Source: Brevundimonas pondensis
GTDB lineage: Bacteria > Pseudomonadota > Alphaproteobacteria > Caulobacterales > Caulobacteraceae
Assembly (NCBI RefSeq): GCF_017487345.1
Contig: NZ_CP062006.1
Coordinates: forward strand, 2,362,001 to 2,426,000
Reading direction: 5' to 3'
Length of the DNA stretch: 64,000 nt
How positions within the stretch are numbered: position 1 is the stretch's first letter; every line of letters starts with the position of its first letter. Position numbers and translations under genes: made by a program. The notes below the pieces were generated by a model. The model did no database searches, was not told the DNA's origin, and was given only the letters and a program-made list of their open reading frames with translations. Of the stretch, positions 29,232 to 38,878 are shown piece after piece.

Positions 29232-30341
29232 TCAGCGCAGCTTCAGCGTGGCCAGACCGAGCAGCGCCAGCATGGCGGCGACGATCCAGAAACGGATGAC
29301 GACGGTCGATTCCGGCCAGCCCATCTTCTCGAAATGGTGGTGGATGGGCGCCATCAGGAAGATGCGCTTTCCGGTCAGCTTGAAGTAGCCGACCTGGATC
29401 ATGACCGAGGCCGCCTCGACCACGAACAGGCCGCCGACGATGCCCAGCACCAGCTCGTGCTTGGTGGCCACGGCGATGGAGCCGAGCGCGCCGCCAAGGG
29501 CCAGCGAGCCGGTGTCACCCATGAAGATCTTGGCCGGGGGGGCGTTGTACCAGAGGAAGCCCATGCCGCCGCCGATCATGGCGGCGCAGAAGATGGCCAG
29601 CTCGCCCGAACCGGGCACATGGTGGACCTGAAGATACTCGGCGAAGACGAAGTTGCCGACCAGATAGGAGATGATGCCAAAGGCGCCCGCCGCCATCATC
29701 ACCGGCACGATGGCCAGGCCGTCCAGACCGTCGGTCAGGTTCACGGCGTTGGAGAAGCCGATGATGGTGAAGGCGGCGAAGGCCACATAGAACCAGCCGA
29801 TGTTCAGCAGGATGGCCTTCAGGAAGGGGAAGGCGATCGAGGTTTCCAGCCCCGGCGAGGTCGGGGAATAGGTCATCCAGACCACGGTCAGCACGCCCGC
29901 GATCACGGCCACGACCGCCTGAGCCGCCAGCTTCTGTTTGGATGTCAGGCCCGCCGAGGTCTGCTTGGTCACCTTGGCGTAGTCGTCGATGAAGCCCAGC
30001 ACCCCGAAGGCCGCCGTCACGCCTGAGACGATCCAGATGTAGGGGTTGGTCAGGTCGCCCCAGAGGAAGACCGCGACGCCGATGCCCGCCAGGATCATCA
30101 GGCCGCCCATGGTCGGTGTGCCGACCTTGGACAGGTGCGAAACCGGGCCGTCCTCGCGGATCGGCTGACCCCGGCCCTGCTTGGCGCGAATCCAGTTGAT
30201 GAAGCGGCTGCCCATGGCGACCGCGACGATCATGGCCGTCGCCATGGCCAGGGCGACGCGCACCGTCTGATACTGGATCAGGTGCAGCAGCGGATATTCC
30301 TGCGCGATGTCCGCGTAATAGAGATAGAGCAGGTAGAACAT
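29232..30341 (-). CDS. mraY: Phospho-MurNAc-pentapeptide translocase MraY
   Basis: Polytopic inner membrane enzyme that transfers phospho-MurNAc-pentapeptide to undecaprenyl phosphate, making lipid I. The 369 residues show ten membrane helices and the family motifs TPTMGG ([12 protein letters not shown]), FIDDYAKV with the metal-binding Asp pair, [25 protein letters not shown] and the HHHFE segment [12 protein letters not shown]. It lies between murF (10 bases) and murD (4 bases). Confidence 0.98.
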   Translation of the reverse strand: MFYLLYLYYADIAQEYPLLHLIQYQTVRVALAMATAMIVAVAMGSRFINWIRAKQGRGQPIREDGPVSHLSKVGTPTMGGLMILAGIGVAVFLWGDLTNPYIWIVSGVTAAFGVLGFIDDYAKVTKQTSAGLTSKQKLAAQAVVAVIAGVLTVVWMTYSPTSPGLETSIAFPFLKAILLNIGWFYVAFAAFTIIGFSNAVNLTDGLDGLAIVPVMMAAGAFGIISYLVGNFVFAEYLQVHHVPGSGELAIFCAAMIGGGMGFLWYNAPPAKIFMGDTGSLALGGALGSIAVATKHELVLGIVGGLFVVEAASVMIQVGYFKLTGKRIFLMAPIHHHFEKMGWPESTVVIRFWIVAAMLALLGLATLKLR

Positions 30342-30351
30342 TCTTTAGACC

Positions 30352-31794
30352 CTATCGCGTCGCGCGCGGCGCGCCGCTGTCTGAGGGGTTGTTGCCTTGA
30401 TCGGCGGCGCCGAGTTTTGCAAGCGCGGCCGCGACCAGCGCGGCTCGCGACCCGTTCGATCCCTTGACCATGACCACGTCGCCGGGCTGGACCAGGCTGG
30501 CGGCCTCGGCGGCCAGTTCGGCGGCGGTTTCGCGCCACTGGCCCCGCAGCGACGGCGGCAGGATGTCGTAAAGCTGGCGCATCTGCGGGCCCGCCGTGTG
30601 CACGACGTCCAGCCCCGCCGCCGCAATGGCCGGGGCCAGACCTTCATGGAGGGCGCGGCTGTGGTCGCCCAGCTCCAGCATGTCGCTCAGGACGACGACG
30701 CGGCGACCGCCCTGCCCGACCGGCTTGGCGCCGAGACTGACGAAGCCCGCCTTCATCGACAGGGGATTGGCGTTGTAGCTCTCGTCGATCAGGGTGAAGG
30801 CGCCGCCGGGGATGGCGACTGTCTTCATCTGCCCGCGTCCGGCCAGAGGCTGGAAGCCAGCCAAAGCCTGCAAGGCGGTGTCCAACGACACGTCCAGCGC
30901 CTGCAGCATCAGGATGACGCACAGGCTGTTCAGGCCCCAGTGCACGCCCGACTGGGCCAGTCGATATTCGATGCGCAGGCCATCCAGTTCGGCGACGACC
31001 GTCGCCCCCTCGCTGTCGGGCGTGAAGTTCAGCAGGCGGGCGTCGCAGCCCGGCTCGCGGCCGAAGGTGCGGACCACGGCCCCGGCGTCCAGCGCGCCTT
31101 GGCGCACGATGTCGGCGTGGGCGTCGGCGGCGTTGACCACGGCGATCCCACCGGGGATCAGGCCCTGGAAGATAGCCGCCTTCTCGCGCGCCACGCCCGC
31201 CTCGCCGTCGGCGAAGGCTTCAATGTGGACCGGGCCGACCGTGGTGACGCAGGCGGCGTGGGGGCGGACGAAGGCCGACAGCGGCCCGATCTCGCCCGGA
31301 TGGTTCATGCCGATCTCGAACACAGCGCGGTCGGTGCCGTGCGGCATCCGCGCCAGGGTCAACGGCACGCCGATGTGGTTGTTGTAGCTCTTGATCGAGG
31401 CGTGGCTGGACCCGGCCAGATCGAGACCGGCCTTGATCGCCTGGGTCACGCTGGTCTTGCCGACGCTGCCGGTGACGGCGCCGCGCAGACGGGCGCGATC
31501 GCGCGCGGCGACGCCCATGGCCTCCAGCCCCTTCAGGGTGTCGGGGACCTGGACATAGGGCCCGCCCTCGACCGGGCGGTCGACCAGAGCGACCGTGGCG
31601 CCGGCGGCGAAGGCGGCGGCGGCGAACTCATGCCCGTCGCGCGCGCCGTGCAGGGCCAGGAAGAGGCCGCCCGGCTGGATTTCACGGCTGTTGTAGGTCA
31701 GGCCCGCGACGTCAGCGTCGGGTCCGTGGAGCTGGCCGCCGGTCGCCGAGGCGATGGCTTCGGCGGTCCAGAGCGGCGTGTGGGTGTCAGGCAT
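30352..31794 (-). CDS. murF: UDP-MurNAc-tripeptide--D-Ala-D-Ala ligase
   Basis: Final cytoplasmic Mur ligase; it adds the D-Ala-D-Ala made by Ddl. The 480-residue product shows SREIQPGGLFLALHGARDGHEFA, the P-loop-like GSVGKTS (the usual T is replaced by S in the first position), FEIGMNHPGEIGPLS, NAADAHADI and the C-terminal DESYNANPLSMKAG and VLSDMLELGD motifs. I start at MPDTHTPLW, which overlaps the murE stop by 8 bases; the longer frame to 31872 would lie inside murE. Confidence 0.97.
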   Translation of the reverse strand: MPDTHTPLWTAEAIASATGGQLHGPDADVAGLTYNSREIQPGGLFLALHGARDGHEFAAAAFAAGATVALVDRPVEGGPYVQVPDTLKGLEAMGVAARDRARLRGAVTGSVGKTSVTQAIKAGLDLAGSSHASIKSYNNHIGVPLTLARMPHGTDRAVFEIGMNHPGEIGPLSAFVRPHAACVTTVGPVHIEAFADGEAGVAREKAAIFQGLIPGGIAVVNAADAHADIVRQGALDAGAVVRTFGREPGCDARLLNFTPDSEGATVVAELDGLRIEYRLAQSGVHWGLNSLCVILMLQALDVSLDTALQALAGFQPLAGRGQMKTVAIPGGAFTLIDESYNANPLSMKAGFVSLGAKPVGQGGRRVVVLSDMLELGDHSRALHEGLAPAIAAAGLDVVHTAGPQMRQLYDILPPSLRGQWRETAAELAAEAASLVQPGDVVMVKGSNGSRAALVAAALAKLGAADQGNNPSDSGAPRATR

Positions 31795-33247
31795 GATCGC
31801 GCAGGGCTTCAGTCGCTTCGGTGGCGTCGTCGAAGGGATGCACGACCCCGGCGACGATCTGTCCCTGTTCATGCCCTTTTCCGGCGATCACCACCACATC
31901 TCCTTCGCGCATCAGCGATACGGCGTGGCGGATGGCTTCGCGGCGGTCGCCGATCTCGAGCGCATCGGGGCAGCCGGCGCGGACGTGGGCGCGGATGGTC
32001 GCGGGGTCCTCCGAGCGCGGATTGTCGTCGGTGACGATGGCCACGTCGGCCAGACGACCGGCGATCTCGCCCATCATCGGCCGCTTGGCGCGGTCGCGGT
32101 CGCCGCCGGCGCCGAAGACGACGATCAGGCGGCCCGTCGCGTGGGGACGAAGCGCGTTCAGCACCGTCTCCAGACCGTCCGGCGTGTGGGCGTAGTCGAC
32201 ATAGACCTCGCCGCCACGCGAGCCTTCGCCAGGGATGCGTTGCAGACGGCCTTGGGCGCCGCGAATGAACGCCATGGCCGGGATGACCCGGTCGGGATCT
32301 TCGCCGCCCGCGATGCACAGGCCCGCCGCGACAAGCGCGTTCGAGGCCTGGAAGCCGCCGGCCAGAGGCAGCAGGACGTCGTGGATACGACCGCGCGCGT
32401 CGATGGTCAGGCGCTGGCCTTCCGGCGTGGCCCGGCGCGCCAGCAACGACAGGTCGCGCCCGCGCTCGCCCACGCCCATGACGCCCAGTCCGGCCATGAT
32501 CGAAGCCGAGGCGAAGGCCGAATAGGCGTCGGAGTCGGCGTTCAGGACGGCGGTGCGGCCGCGCGGCAGCAAGGCTTCGAACAGGCGCAGCTTGGCGGCG
32601 CGGTACTCGGCCATGGTGCCGTGATAGTCGAGATGGTCCTGGGTCAGGTTGGTGAAGCCCGCAGCGCGGATGGCCACCCCGTCCAGACGACGCTGCTCGA
32701 TGCCGTGCGACGAGGCCTCGAGCGCGAGATGGGTCACCTCCTTGGCGGCCAGTTCGGCCAGCAGGCGGGCGGCATCGGCGGCGTCGGGGCTGGTCAGACC
32801 GGGGCCGGTCAGGGCGTAGGTCTTGTCGCCCTTCTGACCGACCACGCCCAGCGTGCCCATGCTGGCCGACTTGTGGCCGAGGCCGGCCCAGATCTGGCGG
32901 CAGAAGTTGGCGACCGAGGTCTTGCCGTTGGTGCCGGTGATGGCGACGCAGGTCTTGGGCTGTGCGCCGTAGAAGCTGCGTGCGGCAAGCGCATAGGCTC
33001 GGTGCACGTCACCCGAGGTGACTAGCAGGGGCGCGGCGCCGGCCGGGGTGTCGGACGGGGCCAGAATGGCGGCGGCGCCCCGAGCCAGGGCTTGCGGGAT
33101 AAAGGCGCGGCCGTCCGCCGCCGAGCCCGGCAGGGCGACGAACAGGGCGCCCGGCGCGACCTTGCGGCTGTCGGACGTCACCGAGGTGATCTCGGGGTCC
33201 GAGCTGACGTCGCGACGCAGCAGTTCAGAAAGACGAAGCGCGCTCAT
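31787..33247 (-). CDS. murE: UDP-MurNAc-L-Ala-D-Glu--meso-diaminopimelate ligase
   Basis: Adds the third stem residue. The 486-residue protein has ATP loop TGTNGKTS (104-111), EASSHGIEQRRLDG, TNLTQDHLDYHGTM and VYVDYAHTPDGLE. The DNPR motif at 408-411 is the diaminopimelate-recognition signature (lysine enzymes have a different motif), so the peptidoglycan is meso-DAP type. It overlaps ftsI by 4 bases (start) and murF by 8 bases (end). Confidence 0.98.
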   Translation of the reverse strand: MSALRLSELLRRDVSSDPEITSVTSDSRKVAPGALFVALPGSAADGRAFIPQALARGAAAILAPSDTPAGAAPLLVTSGDVHRAYALAARSFYGAQPKTCVAITGTNGKTSVANFCRQIWAGLGHKSASMGTLGVVGQKGDKTYALTGPGLTSPDAADAARLLAELAAKEVTHLALEASSHGIEQRRLDGVAIRAAGFTNLTQDHLDYHGTMAEYRAAKLRLFEALLPRGRTAVLNADSDAYSAFASASIMAGLGVMGVGERGRDLSLLARRATPEGQRLTIDARGRIHDVLLPLAGGFQASNALVAAGLCIAGGEDPDRVIPAMAFIRGAQGRLQRIPGEGSRGGEVYVDYAHTPDGLETVLNALRPHATGRLIVVFGAGGDRDRAKRPMMGEIAGRLADVAIVTDDNPRSEDPATIRAHVRAGCPDALEIGDRREAIRHAVSLMREGDVVVIAGKGHEQGQIVAGVVHPFDDATEATEALRDHA

Positions 33248-35049
33248 CGGCCGTCGCCCTCGACGTCCTGGAACTCGGGGATCTTTTCGCCCAGAGCGGT
33301 GGACCAGCGGTCGGCCTTGCGCTCGACGCCGAGGAAAGGCGCGATGCGGTCGGCGATCTTGCCGACGGCGGGCGCGGCGACATAGCCGCCGGTGCGCGGA
33401 TAGGAGGACGGCTCGTCCACCAGAACGAAGATCGTATAGCGCTTGGCCGTCACCGGACCGTCGGCGGGGAAGACGGCGGCGAAGGAGCCGACGGCGTGGG
33501 TCGGATCATAGCGGCCGTTGACCAGCTTGTTGGCCGAACCCGTCTTGCCGCCGACCCGCAGGCCAGGGGCGTCAGCGAAGCGGCCCGAACCGCGCGTCAC
33601 GTTGCGGCGCATCAAGTCCAGCATGGTGGCCGAGGTCTCGGGCGAGACGACCTGACGCGTGCGGGCGTTGGGCAGACCGCCCTTGCGCAGGGTCAGGGGC
33701 ACATAGCGCCCGCCGTTGGCCAGCGAGGCGTAGGCGGCCACGTACTGGATCGGCGTGACCATGATGCCGTAGCCGAAGGACAGCGAGGCCAGGGTGCTGT
33801 CGTCCCACTTGCGCACGTGTGACGGACGGGCCGATTCCTTCAACTCGATCGGCGCGGCGTCCAACAGGCCCAGCCGCTGGAAGTAGTCGCGCATCACGTC
33901 GCCGCCCATTTCGACGGCCAGACGCGAGGTGCCGATATTGGACGAGTGCAGATAGACTTCCTCCAGCGTCAGCACCTTGTTGGTGGCGTGGAAGTCCTTG
34001 ATGCGGCGCTTGCCGATCTGCAGGGCCTGGGAGGCGTCGAACAGGGTGTTCATGTCGGCGCGGCCCGTGTCGATGCCGGCGGCGACAGTGAAGCTCTTGA
34101 ACACCGAACCCATTTCATAGTGGCCCGAGGTGACGCGGTTCAGCGTCGCCTCTTCCGGCGCGCTGTTGCGGCGGTTGGCGTCGTAGGTCGGCCAGCTGGC
34201 CATGGCCAGGACTTCGCCGGTCTGGACGTCGGTGACCACGGCGACCGCGCCCTTGGCCCCGGCGGCCTCGGCGGCGGCGGCCAGTTCATTCTCGACCACG
34301 CCCTGCACCCGCAGGTCGATCGACAGTTGGAAGTCCTCGCCGGCGGCACCCGCCGCGCGGATTTCCTGATTGAAGGCCAGTTCGGAGCCCGACACGCCCT
34401 CGCCGCCCGTGTCGGCGCGGCCGATCAGGTGGGCCGCCGAGGTGCCCAGAGGATAGACGCGACGATCCTCGGGCTCGAACGAGACGCCGCCCAGGGCCAG
34501 GGCGTGCACCGCGCCGCGCTCGGACGGGGTCAGGCCGTTCAGCACCAGCAGGCGACGCTCGCCGTCCAACACGCGATCCAGACGCTTGGCCGAGACGCGC
34601 GGCAGGGCGCGGCGCAGCTGGGCCTTGGCGGAAGCCGGGTCCCAGATCTCGCGCGGGTCGATATAGAGGCCGTAGTGAGTGATGTTGGTGGCCAGCAGCT
34701 GGCCGTTGCGATCCACCAGATCGGCGCGCGTCAGGGCGTTGGGGTTGAAGCCCACGCCCGAGCCGCCGCGCGGCGCGAACAGGGCGGCGTGGGCCGCGCC
34801 CAGAGCCAGGCAGGCGAAGACGGCCGAAAAGACCGCCAGGATCAGGAAGATGCGGACGCGGGTGTCTTCTTCCGGACGGCCGTCGGCGCGGGCGCGCTCG
34901 AACGAGTGCTCCAGCCACCAGACACAGTTGGCGACCCAGCGGCCCCAGGCGGCGAAAAGGCCGCCGACCGATGGGCCCTGCGGGCGCGGCTGCTGGCGGC
35001 CCGGCGCGGGGCGGCGATAGTCCATGCCGTGGTGATCATGCACGCTCAA
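33244..35049 (-). CDS. ftsI: Septal peptidoglycan transpeptidase FtsI (PBP3)
   Basis: Class B penicillin-binding protein that crosslinks septal peptidoglycan with FtsW. The 601-residue protein has a long Pro/Gln/Arg-rich cytoplasmic N-terminus, one membrane anchor at about 66-90 (VRIFLILAVFSAVFACLALG), a pedestal domain and the transpeptidase domain. Active-site motifs are S315-x-x-K318 (GSVFK), S369-S370-N371 and K502-T503-G504. The roughly 65-residue cytoplasmic tail is longer than in E. coli. It overlaps ftsL (4 bases) and murE (4 bases). Confidence 0.97.
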   Translation of the reverse strand: MSVHDHHGMDYRRPAPGRQQPRPQGPSVGGLFAAWGRWVANCVWWLEHSFERARADGRPEEDTRVRIFLILAVFSAVFACLALGAAHAALFAPRGGSGVGFNPNALTRADLVDRNGQLLATNITHYGLYIDPREIWDPASAKAQLRRALPRVSAKRLDRVLDGERRLLVLNGLTPSERGAVHALALGGVSFEPEDRRVYPLGTSAAHLIGRADTGGEGVSGSELAFNQEIRAAGAAGEDFQLSIDLRVQGVVENELAAAAEAAGAKGAVAVVTDVQTGEVLAMASWPTYDANRRNSAPEEATLNRVTSGHYEMGSVFKSFTVAAGIDTGRADMNTLFDASQALQIGKRRIKDFHATNKVLTLEEVYLHSSNIGTSRLAVEMGGDVMRDYFQRLGLLDAAPIELKESARPSHVRKWDDSTLASLSFGYGIMVTPIQYVAAYASLANGGRYVPLTLRKGGLPNARTRQVVSPETSATMLDLMRRNVTRGSGRFADAPGLRVGGKTGSANKLVNGRYDPTHAVGSFAAVFPADGPVTAKRYTIFVLVDEPSSYPRTGGYVAAPAVGKIADRIAPFLGVERKADRWSTALGEKIPEFQDVEGDGR

Positions 35050-35432
35050 TGCAGGCTCTCCCCGGCGACGGGTTCAACAGCGGGCGCGGCGGCGACCGCA
35101 GGTGGCGGGGCGATGGCGGGCAGACCGGTCTCGACCGCCTGCTTCTTCACGTCGACGGGACCGAGGCCGATTTCACGCGACAAGGCCTCCAGCCGCGCGG
35201 GCTGCTCCAGCCGGGTCGCCTCGGCGCGCAGCAGGCGGACGCGCTCGCGGTTCTCGCGGATATCGCCCTCGATGCGGCTGATCTCGGCGCTTTCGCGAGC
35301 GGCGGCGGCCTTGGCGATGTAGACCGAGAAGACCAAGGCGGCGACGCAGACCACGCCGATGATCTCGACGCAGCGCACGCCGCGGACCTTCCAGTCGAAC
35401 AGGCGCTTCACCGGAACGGGAACGGCGATCAT
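35046..35432 (-). CDS. ftsL: Cell division protein FtsL
   Basis: Small bitopic divisome protein that acts with FtsB and FtsQ to activate FtsWI. The 128 residues have a short cytoplasmic start, one membrane segment ([23 protein letters not shown]) and a periplasmic coiled coil ([40 protein letters not shown]), then a Pro/Ala-rich tail. Sequence identity in this family is low, so the call rests on topology and on its place between rsmH and ftsI, with 4-base overlaps on both sides. Confidence 0.93.
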   Translation of the reverse strand: MIAVPVPVKRLFDWKVRGVRCVEIIGVVCVAALVFSVYIAKAAAARESAEISRIEGDIRENRERVRLLRAEATRLEQPARLEALSREIGLGPVDVKKQAVETGLPAIAPPPAVAAAPAVEPVAGESLH

Positions 35433-36391
35433 GACCGCTTCCCTCCAATCGCGCCCCAGGCCGGAGCCTCGGTGCGGACGGCGGCGCGCAGCCGGGCCGA
35501 GCGGGCGCGAGGGTTGGCGGCCAGTTCGGCCTCGCCGGCCTCACGCGCGCCCTTGAACATCAGGTCGAAGCTGGGCTTGCGGGTTTCGACCGCGACCGGG
35601 GCGTGACGCGAACCGCCCGGCGCGTTGCCGGTGCGCTCGGTCAGGAAAGCTTTGACGATGCGGTCTTCCAGCGAGTGGAAGGTGACGACGACCAGACGCC
35701 CGCCGGGCGCCAGAGTCGCCTCGGCCGCTTCCAGACCGCGCTCTAGCTGGCCCAGCTCGTCGTTGACGGCGATGCGCAGGGCCTGGAAGACGCGGGTCGC
35801 GGGATGGATCGGCGCGCCGCGACGACCGCCCAGAGCCTTTTCAACCACCTCCGCCAGATCCAGGGTGCGGCTGAAGGGCTGCTCGAGGCGGCGGCGCAGG
35901 ATGGCGGTCGCCACCCGGCCCGACTGACGCTCGTCGCCGTACTGCTTGAAGATATGGGCCAGCGGCCCGTGATCCCAGGTGTTGACGATGTCGGCGGCGG
36001 TCGGCCCCGTATCGCCCATGCGCATGTCCAGCGGCCCGTCACGCATGAAGGAGAAGCCGCGCTCGACCTGATCCAGCTGCATCGACGAGACGCCGATGTC
36101 GAAGACCGCGCCGTTCAGCTGCGCCTTGCCGCTCTCGGCGAAAGCTTCAGCCAGACCGGCGAAAGGCGTGCGGATCAGCTGGAACTGGCCGGAATAGGCG
36201 GCGGCGACCGCGTCCGCGTGCGGCTGGACGGTCGGATCACGGTCCAGACCGATAACCTGAGCGCCGCGTTCCAAAATGGCGCGGGTGTAGCCGCCAGCGC
36301 CGAAGGTGGCGTCGATGACGACGTCGCCGGGCTGCGGATTCAGGGTTTCGAGGACTTCGGCCAGCAGGACGGGGGCGTGTGGAGACGTCAT
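35429..36391 (-). CDS. rsmH: 16S rRNA (cytosine1402-N4)-methyltransferase RsmH (MraW)
   Basis: SAM-dependent enzyme that methylates C1402 in the ribosomal P site. The 320-residue product shows [90 protein letters not shown] and [13 protein letters not shown], all standard for MraW. It is the second gene of the dcw cluster and overlaps mraZ and ftsL by 4 bases each. Confidence 0.98.
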   Translation of the reverse strand: MTSPHAPVLLAEVLETLNPQPGDVVIDATFGAGGYTRAILERGAQVIGLDRDPTVQPHADAVAAAYSGQFQLIRTPFAGLAEAFAESGKAQLNGAVFDIGVSSMQLDQVERGFSFMRDGPLDMRMGDTGPTAADIVNTWDHGPLAHIFKQYGDERQSGRVATAILRRRLEQPFSRTLDLAEVVEKALGGRRGAPIHPATRVFQALRIAVNDELGQLERGLEAAEATLAPGGRLVVVTFHSLEDRIVKAFLTERTGNAPGGSRHAPVAVETRKPSFDLMFKGAREAGEAELAANPRARSARLRAAVRTEAPAWGAIGGKRS

Positions 36392-36864
36392 GCCGCGCCC
36401 CCGGCCTTCACCGCCGAAGCCTGACGGCGCATTTCACCGAACTGTTTCAGGCCTTCACGCGCCATGCGGCGTTGCTCGGCGCGGTGCGCGGCCCACTTGT
36501 CCTTGTTCCAGATCTGGAAGCGCTCGCCGACGCCGTAGATGACGACCGTGTCCGACAGGTCGACCTCGGCGCACAGGTGCTCCGGCAGGGTGATGCGGCC
36601 CGCCGAGTCATAGGACAGCGGCTTCTGCTCGCCGAAGATCGAGGCTTCCAGCGCCGAACGATAGGGATCGCCGAAGGGCAGGCTTTCGATGACGGCGCGG
36701 TATTCGGCGAACAGCTTGTCGCCGCCCGCTTCCAGGCAGTCGGCTTCGATGGAGGGGAAGCAGAAGACGCCGTGTTCAGCGCCGTTTTCAGCCGTGCGGA
36801 ATTCCTGAGGGATCAGGAGACGGCGCTTGCCGTCCAGCTGCTTCTCATAGGTCGAGAGAAACAC
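36388..36864 (-). CDS. mraZ: Transcriptional regulator MraZ
   Basis: AbrB-like double-domain DNA-binding protein that represses its own dcw promoter. Two SpoVT/AbrB-type repeats are visible: [21 protein letters not shown] and [15 protein letters not shown] (D-x-x-R/G-R-x-x-x-P pattern). I place the start at a GTG ([11 protein letters not shown]), as the family begins MF; a TTG four codons upstream (36876) has its own GAGGGG ribosome binding site and is a real alternative. No ATG is available. A four-copy TGGG operator lies 88-121 bases upstream. Confidence 0.93.
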   Translation of the reverse strand: MFLSTYEKQLDGKRRLLIPQEFRTAENGAEHGVFCFPSIEADCLEAGGDKLFAEYRAVIESLPFGDPYRSALEASIFGEQKPLSYDSAGRITLPEHLCAEVDLSDTVVIYGVGERFQIWNKDKWAAHRAEQRRMAREGLKQFGEMRRQASAVKAGGAA

Positions 36865-36951
36865 GCCCTGCCCCAATCGAGCCCCTCGGCCCGCCCCTGA
36901 AATCCGTTGATGACACCACGCGTCGGGCGACAGCCCCTACTCATGAGGTTG

Positions 36952-36985
36952 TGGGATAGCATGGGATCAGATGGGTCTCAATGGG
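36952..36985. promoter_or_regulatory. MraZ operator: four TGGG repeats at exact 10-bp spacing
   Basis: TGGG occurs at 36952, 36962, 36972 and 36982, each separated by 6 bases (period 10). In E. coli and other bacteria MraZ is known to bind direct TGGG(N) repeats of this period upstream of mraZ. The operator lies 88-121 bases before the mraZ start codon; the repeats read TGGG on the plus strand. The rest of 36865-37151 has an AT-rich stretch (36986-37060) that should hold the dcw promoter; I could not fix -35/-10 boxes, and I see no gene. Confidence 0.9.
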
Positions 36986-37151
36986 ATTAGTTGACACCCT
37001 TTAACCAAATTTGCAGTTCGCCGAACCTGAAACCAAGTGTAAAATGAGAACATACAAGCAACATCAAGAGTATTCACAGCCTGTGGACGGCTTTTTCCGC
37101 CATGTTTTCAACGCAGGGGTTAATGGCGAGCCCTGAAGGCAACGGTTCGTC

Positions 37152-37324
37152 CCTTCTCCCGATGGGAGAAGGTGGTCCGCAGGACCGGATGAGGGTTGCT
37201 CGGGCGCCGTCGGCGTGAGCCGTCGCGCTGCGGCTTCCGCCGACTGACAGCGCGGCCCCTCACCCTTTCGCCTTGCGGATCGCTTCGCTCTCCGAGGCTC
37301 AAGCCCTCTCCCGCCGGGAGAGGG
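37152..37324. repeat. Palindromic intergenic repeat between rnpB and mraZ
   Basis: Hairpins CCTTCTCCC/GGGAGAAGG (37152-37172), GGTCC/GGACC (37174-37186) and CCCTCTCCC/GGGAGAGGG (37304-37324) border a GC-rich core. The left hairpin matches the arms of the element at 8132-8276, but the two ends differ, so this looks like two half-elements. It lies in the gap between rnpB and the mraZ promoter and contains no plausible gene. Confidence 0.8.
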
Positions 37325-37376
37325 AGAAGCTGAACGGGCCTCAAGTAGGCCGAAGGCCGGTAGGCCCAAACAAAAA

Positions 37377-37757
37377 CGCCAGACGGCCTGTAAGCCGGGT
37401 TCTGTTCCGCCCGAAAGCGGCGACGATCATTCCTCTGGACCGCCCATTGCTGAGCGGTTCTCGCGACCTACCCGGACGTCTCGGGCGGTGAACCCTGCGG
37501 CCGAAACCGCGCGACGTCCCTATTCGGTCTTGCTCCAGGCGGGGCTTGCCATGCCGCCGACGTTGCCGCCGACGCGGTGGGCTCTTACCCCACCCTTTCA
37601 CCCTTCCCCGGGCCGGAGCCCAGGCGGTTTGCTTTCTGTGGCGCTGTCCCTCGGGTCGCCCCGGGCGGGAGTTACCCGCCGCCTCTTCACCGTGGAGCCC
37701 GGACTTTCCTCGACAAGAGCAAGCTCTCGCCGCGACCGCCCGGCCGTCTGGCGGGGG
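37377..37757 (-). ncRNA. rnpB: RNase P RNA (type A)
   Basis: Catalytic RNA that removes tRNA 5' leaders. On the minus strand the universal segments appear in order: GAGGAAAGTCCGGGCTCC (37694-37711), AGGGACAG...CCACAGAAA, GGGTGAAAGGGTG, GGTAAGAGCCCACC and ACAGAACCCGGCTTA (37391-37405). The P1 helix closes the molecule: 37742-37753 is the exact reverse complement of 37377-37388. A T-run (37371-37376) follows the 3' end. Length is about 380 nt; the exact 5' end is estimated. It starts about 27 bases after the amidase stop. Confidence 0.96.
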
Positions 37758-37783
37758 CTAAGTGCGCGCGAACGGCCCGCGCG

Positions 37784-38545
37784 TCAATCCAGAACGCCGG
37801 TAACGCTCTCGGCCGAGGCCAACTGAAGCAGGCCCACCAGGCGGGCGCGGGTCTCGCCGTCGGCGATCCCGTCGATACGGTCGGGCCGCCAGTGACGCTG
37901 GAAAGCCTCGACGGTCAGGCGGGTTTCGTCGTCGTAGTCGCCGCCCGGCTTCAGACCGTAACCCAGCCGGTGCAGGCCCGAGCGCAGGACGATGACGCCC
38001 AGCCCCTCGTCGCCCGGCGACAGGTCGGCGCCCAGGGCGGCGACGCGCTCGGGCGCGGGATCGAACCACAGACCATGCCCGGCCTCGGCCAGACGTTTCC
38101 ATGGAAACAGCTCGCCCGGGTCCTGCTTGCGGTCCGGCGCCGTGTCGGAATGGCCGATGATACGGGCGTCGGGAATGGTCCAGCGCGAGCGAATGTCAGC
38201 GACCAGTTCGATCACCGCCGCAATCTGGGCTTCCGGGAAGGCGCGATAGCCGAACTCATGGCCCGGATTGACGATCTCAATGCCGATCGAGGCGGCGTTG
38301 ACGTCGGTTTCGCCCTGCCAGACGCCCCGACCGGCGTGCCAGGCGCGGCGCTCCTCCGGCACGAGCCGCAGAATAACGCCGTTTTCATTCACGACGTAAT
38401 GGGCCGAGACCTCGGCGACCGGATCGCGCAGCCGAGCGACGGCTTCGTCCGCCGTCTGCATCCCGGTGTAGTGCAGGACCAGCATGTCCGGCGGGCCGCG
38501 CCGGGCGTTGAAGTTGGGCGACGGGGCGTCGATGAAGTTCAGCAT
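37784..38545 (-). CDS. N-acetylmuramoyl-L-alanine amidase (Amidase_2, AmiD-like)
   Basis: A 253-residue zinc amidase that cuts the MurNAc-L-Ala bond. Zinc ligands are His25 (LVLHYTG), His132 (IIGHSDTAP) and Asp142 (KQDPG), with probable catalytic Glu90 (IGIEIVNPG). A C-terminal peptidoglycan-binding domain follows (about 175-245, RLGYGLKPGGDYDDETRLTVEAFQRHWRP). There is no signal peptide, so it may be a cytoplasmic recycling enzyme (AmpD-like role) or exported otherwise. Its gene runs into rnpB on the same strand. Confidence 0.92.
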   Translation of the reverse strand: MLNFIDAPSPNFNARRGPPDMLVLHYTGMQTADEAVARLRDPVAEVSAHYVVNENGVILRLVPEERRAWHAGRGVWQGETDVNAASIGIEIVNPGHEFGYRAFPEAQIAAVIELVADIRSRWTIPDARIIGHSDTAPDRKQDPGELFPWKRLAEAGHGLWFDPAPERVAALGADLSPGDEGLGVIVLRSGLHRLGYGLKPGGDYDDETRLTVEAFQRHWRPDRIDGIADGETRARLVGLLQLASAESVTGVLD

Positions 38546-38554
38546 GGCGCCCGA

Positions 38555-38878
38555 TCAGCGCCCTTCGCGTTCCCAGCCATAAGCGACCCAGGTGTCGCCG
38601 ACCTTCTGGGCGTCGATCACGCCCTCGTCACGACGGGCCGTGGCGGCGCGGGCGCGCCGGGCGCGGAAGGCGAAGCCGGCGAAGAAGACCACCACGCCGG
38701 CGATCAGGGCGATCACCGCCACGGCGGCTGCGGTCAGGACGGCCAGGACTGCGCCAACGGTCACGGCCAAGGCCGTGGCGATCAGACCGCCGAGCCAGAC
38801 GAAGGGCGCCAGCAAGCCGCCGCCGGTGCGACGTCGGGCGTTGAGGCCGATCTGAACAAAGGGGTCGGACTGGATCAT
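38555..38878 (-). CDS. Small membrane protein, hypothetical
   Basis: A 107-residue protein with two adjacent hydrophobic stretches (LLAPFVWLGGLIATALAVTVGAV and LTAAAVAVIALIAGVVVFFAGFAF), followed by a basic segment RARRARAATARR and a soluble tail DGVIDAQKVGDTWVAYGWE-like. I start at MIQSDPFVQIG, with GAAAGG just upstream; an upstream in-frame ATG at 38968 is less likely. It lies 9 bases before the amidase gene and is probably co-transcribed. Family not recognised. Confidence 0.75.
   Translation of the reverse strand: MIQSDPFVQIGLNARRRTGGGLLAPFVWLGGLIATALAVTVGAVLAVLTAAAVAVIALIAGVVVFFAGFAFRARRARAATARRDEGVIDAQKVGDTWVAYGWEREGR

Noticed and set aside
37071..37088. DnaA-box-like pair (TATTCACA and TGTGGAC) upstream of mraZ
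   Set aside because: Both differ from the DnaA consensus and only two are present, without an AT-rich unwinding element or origin genes.
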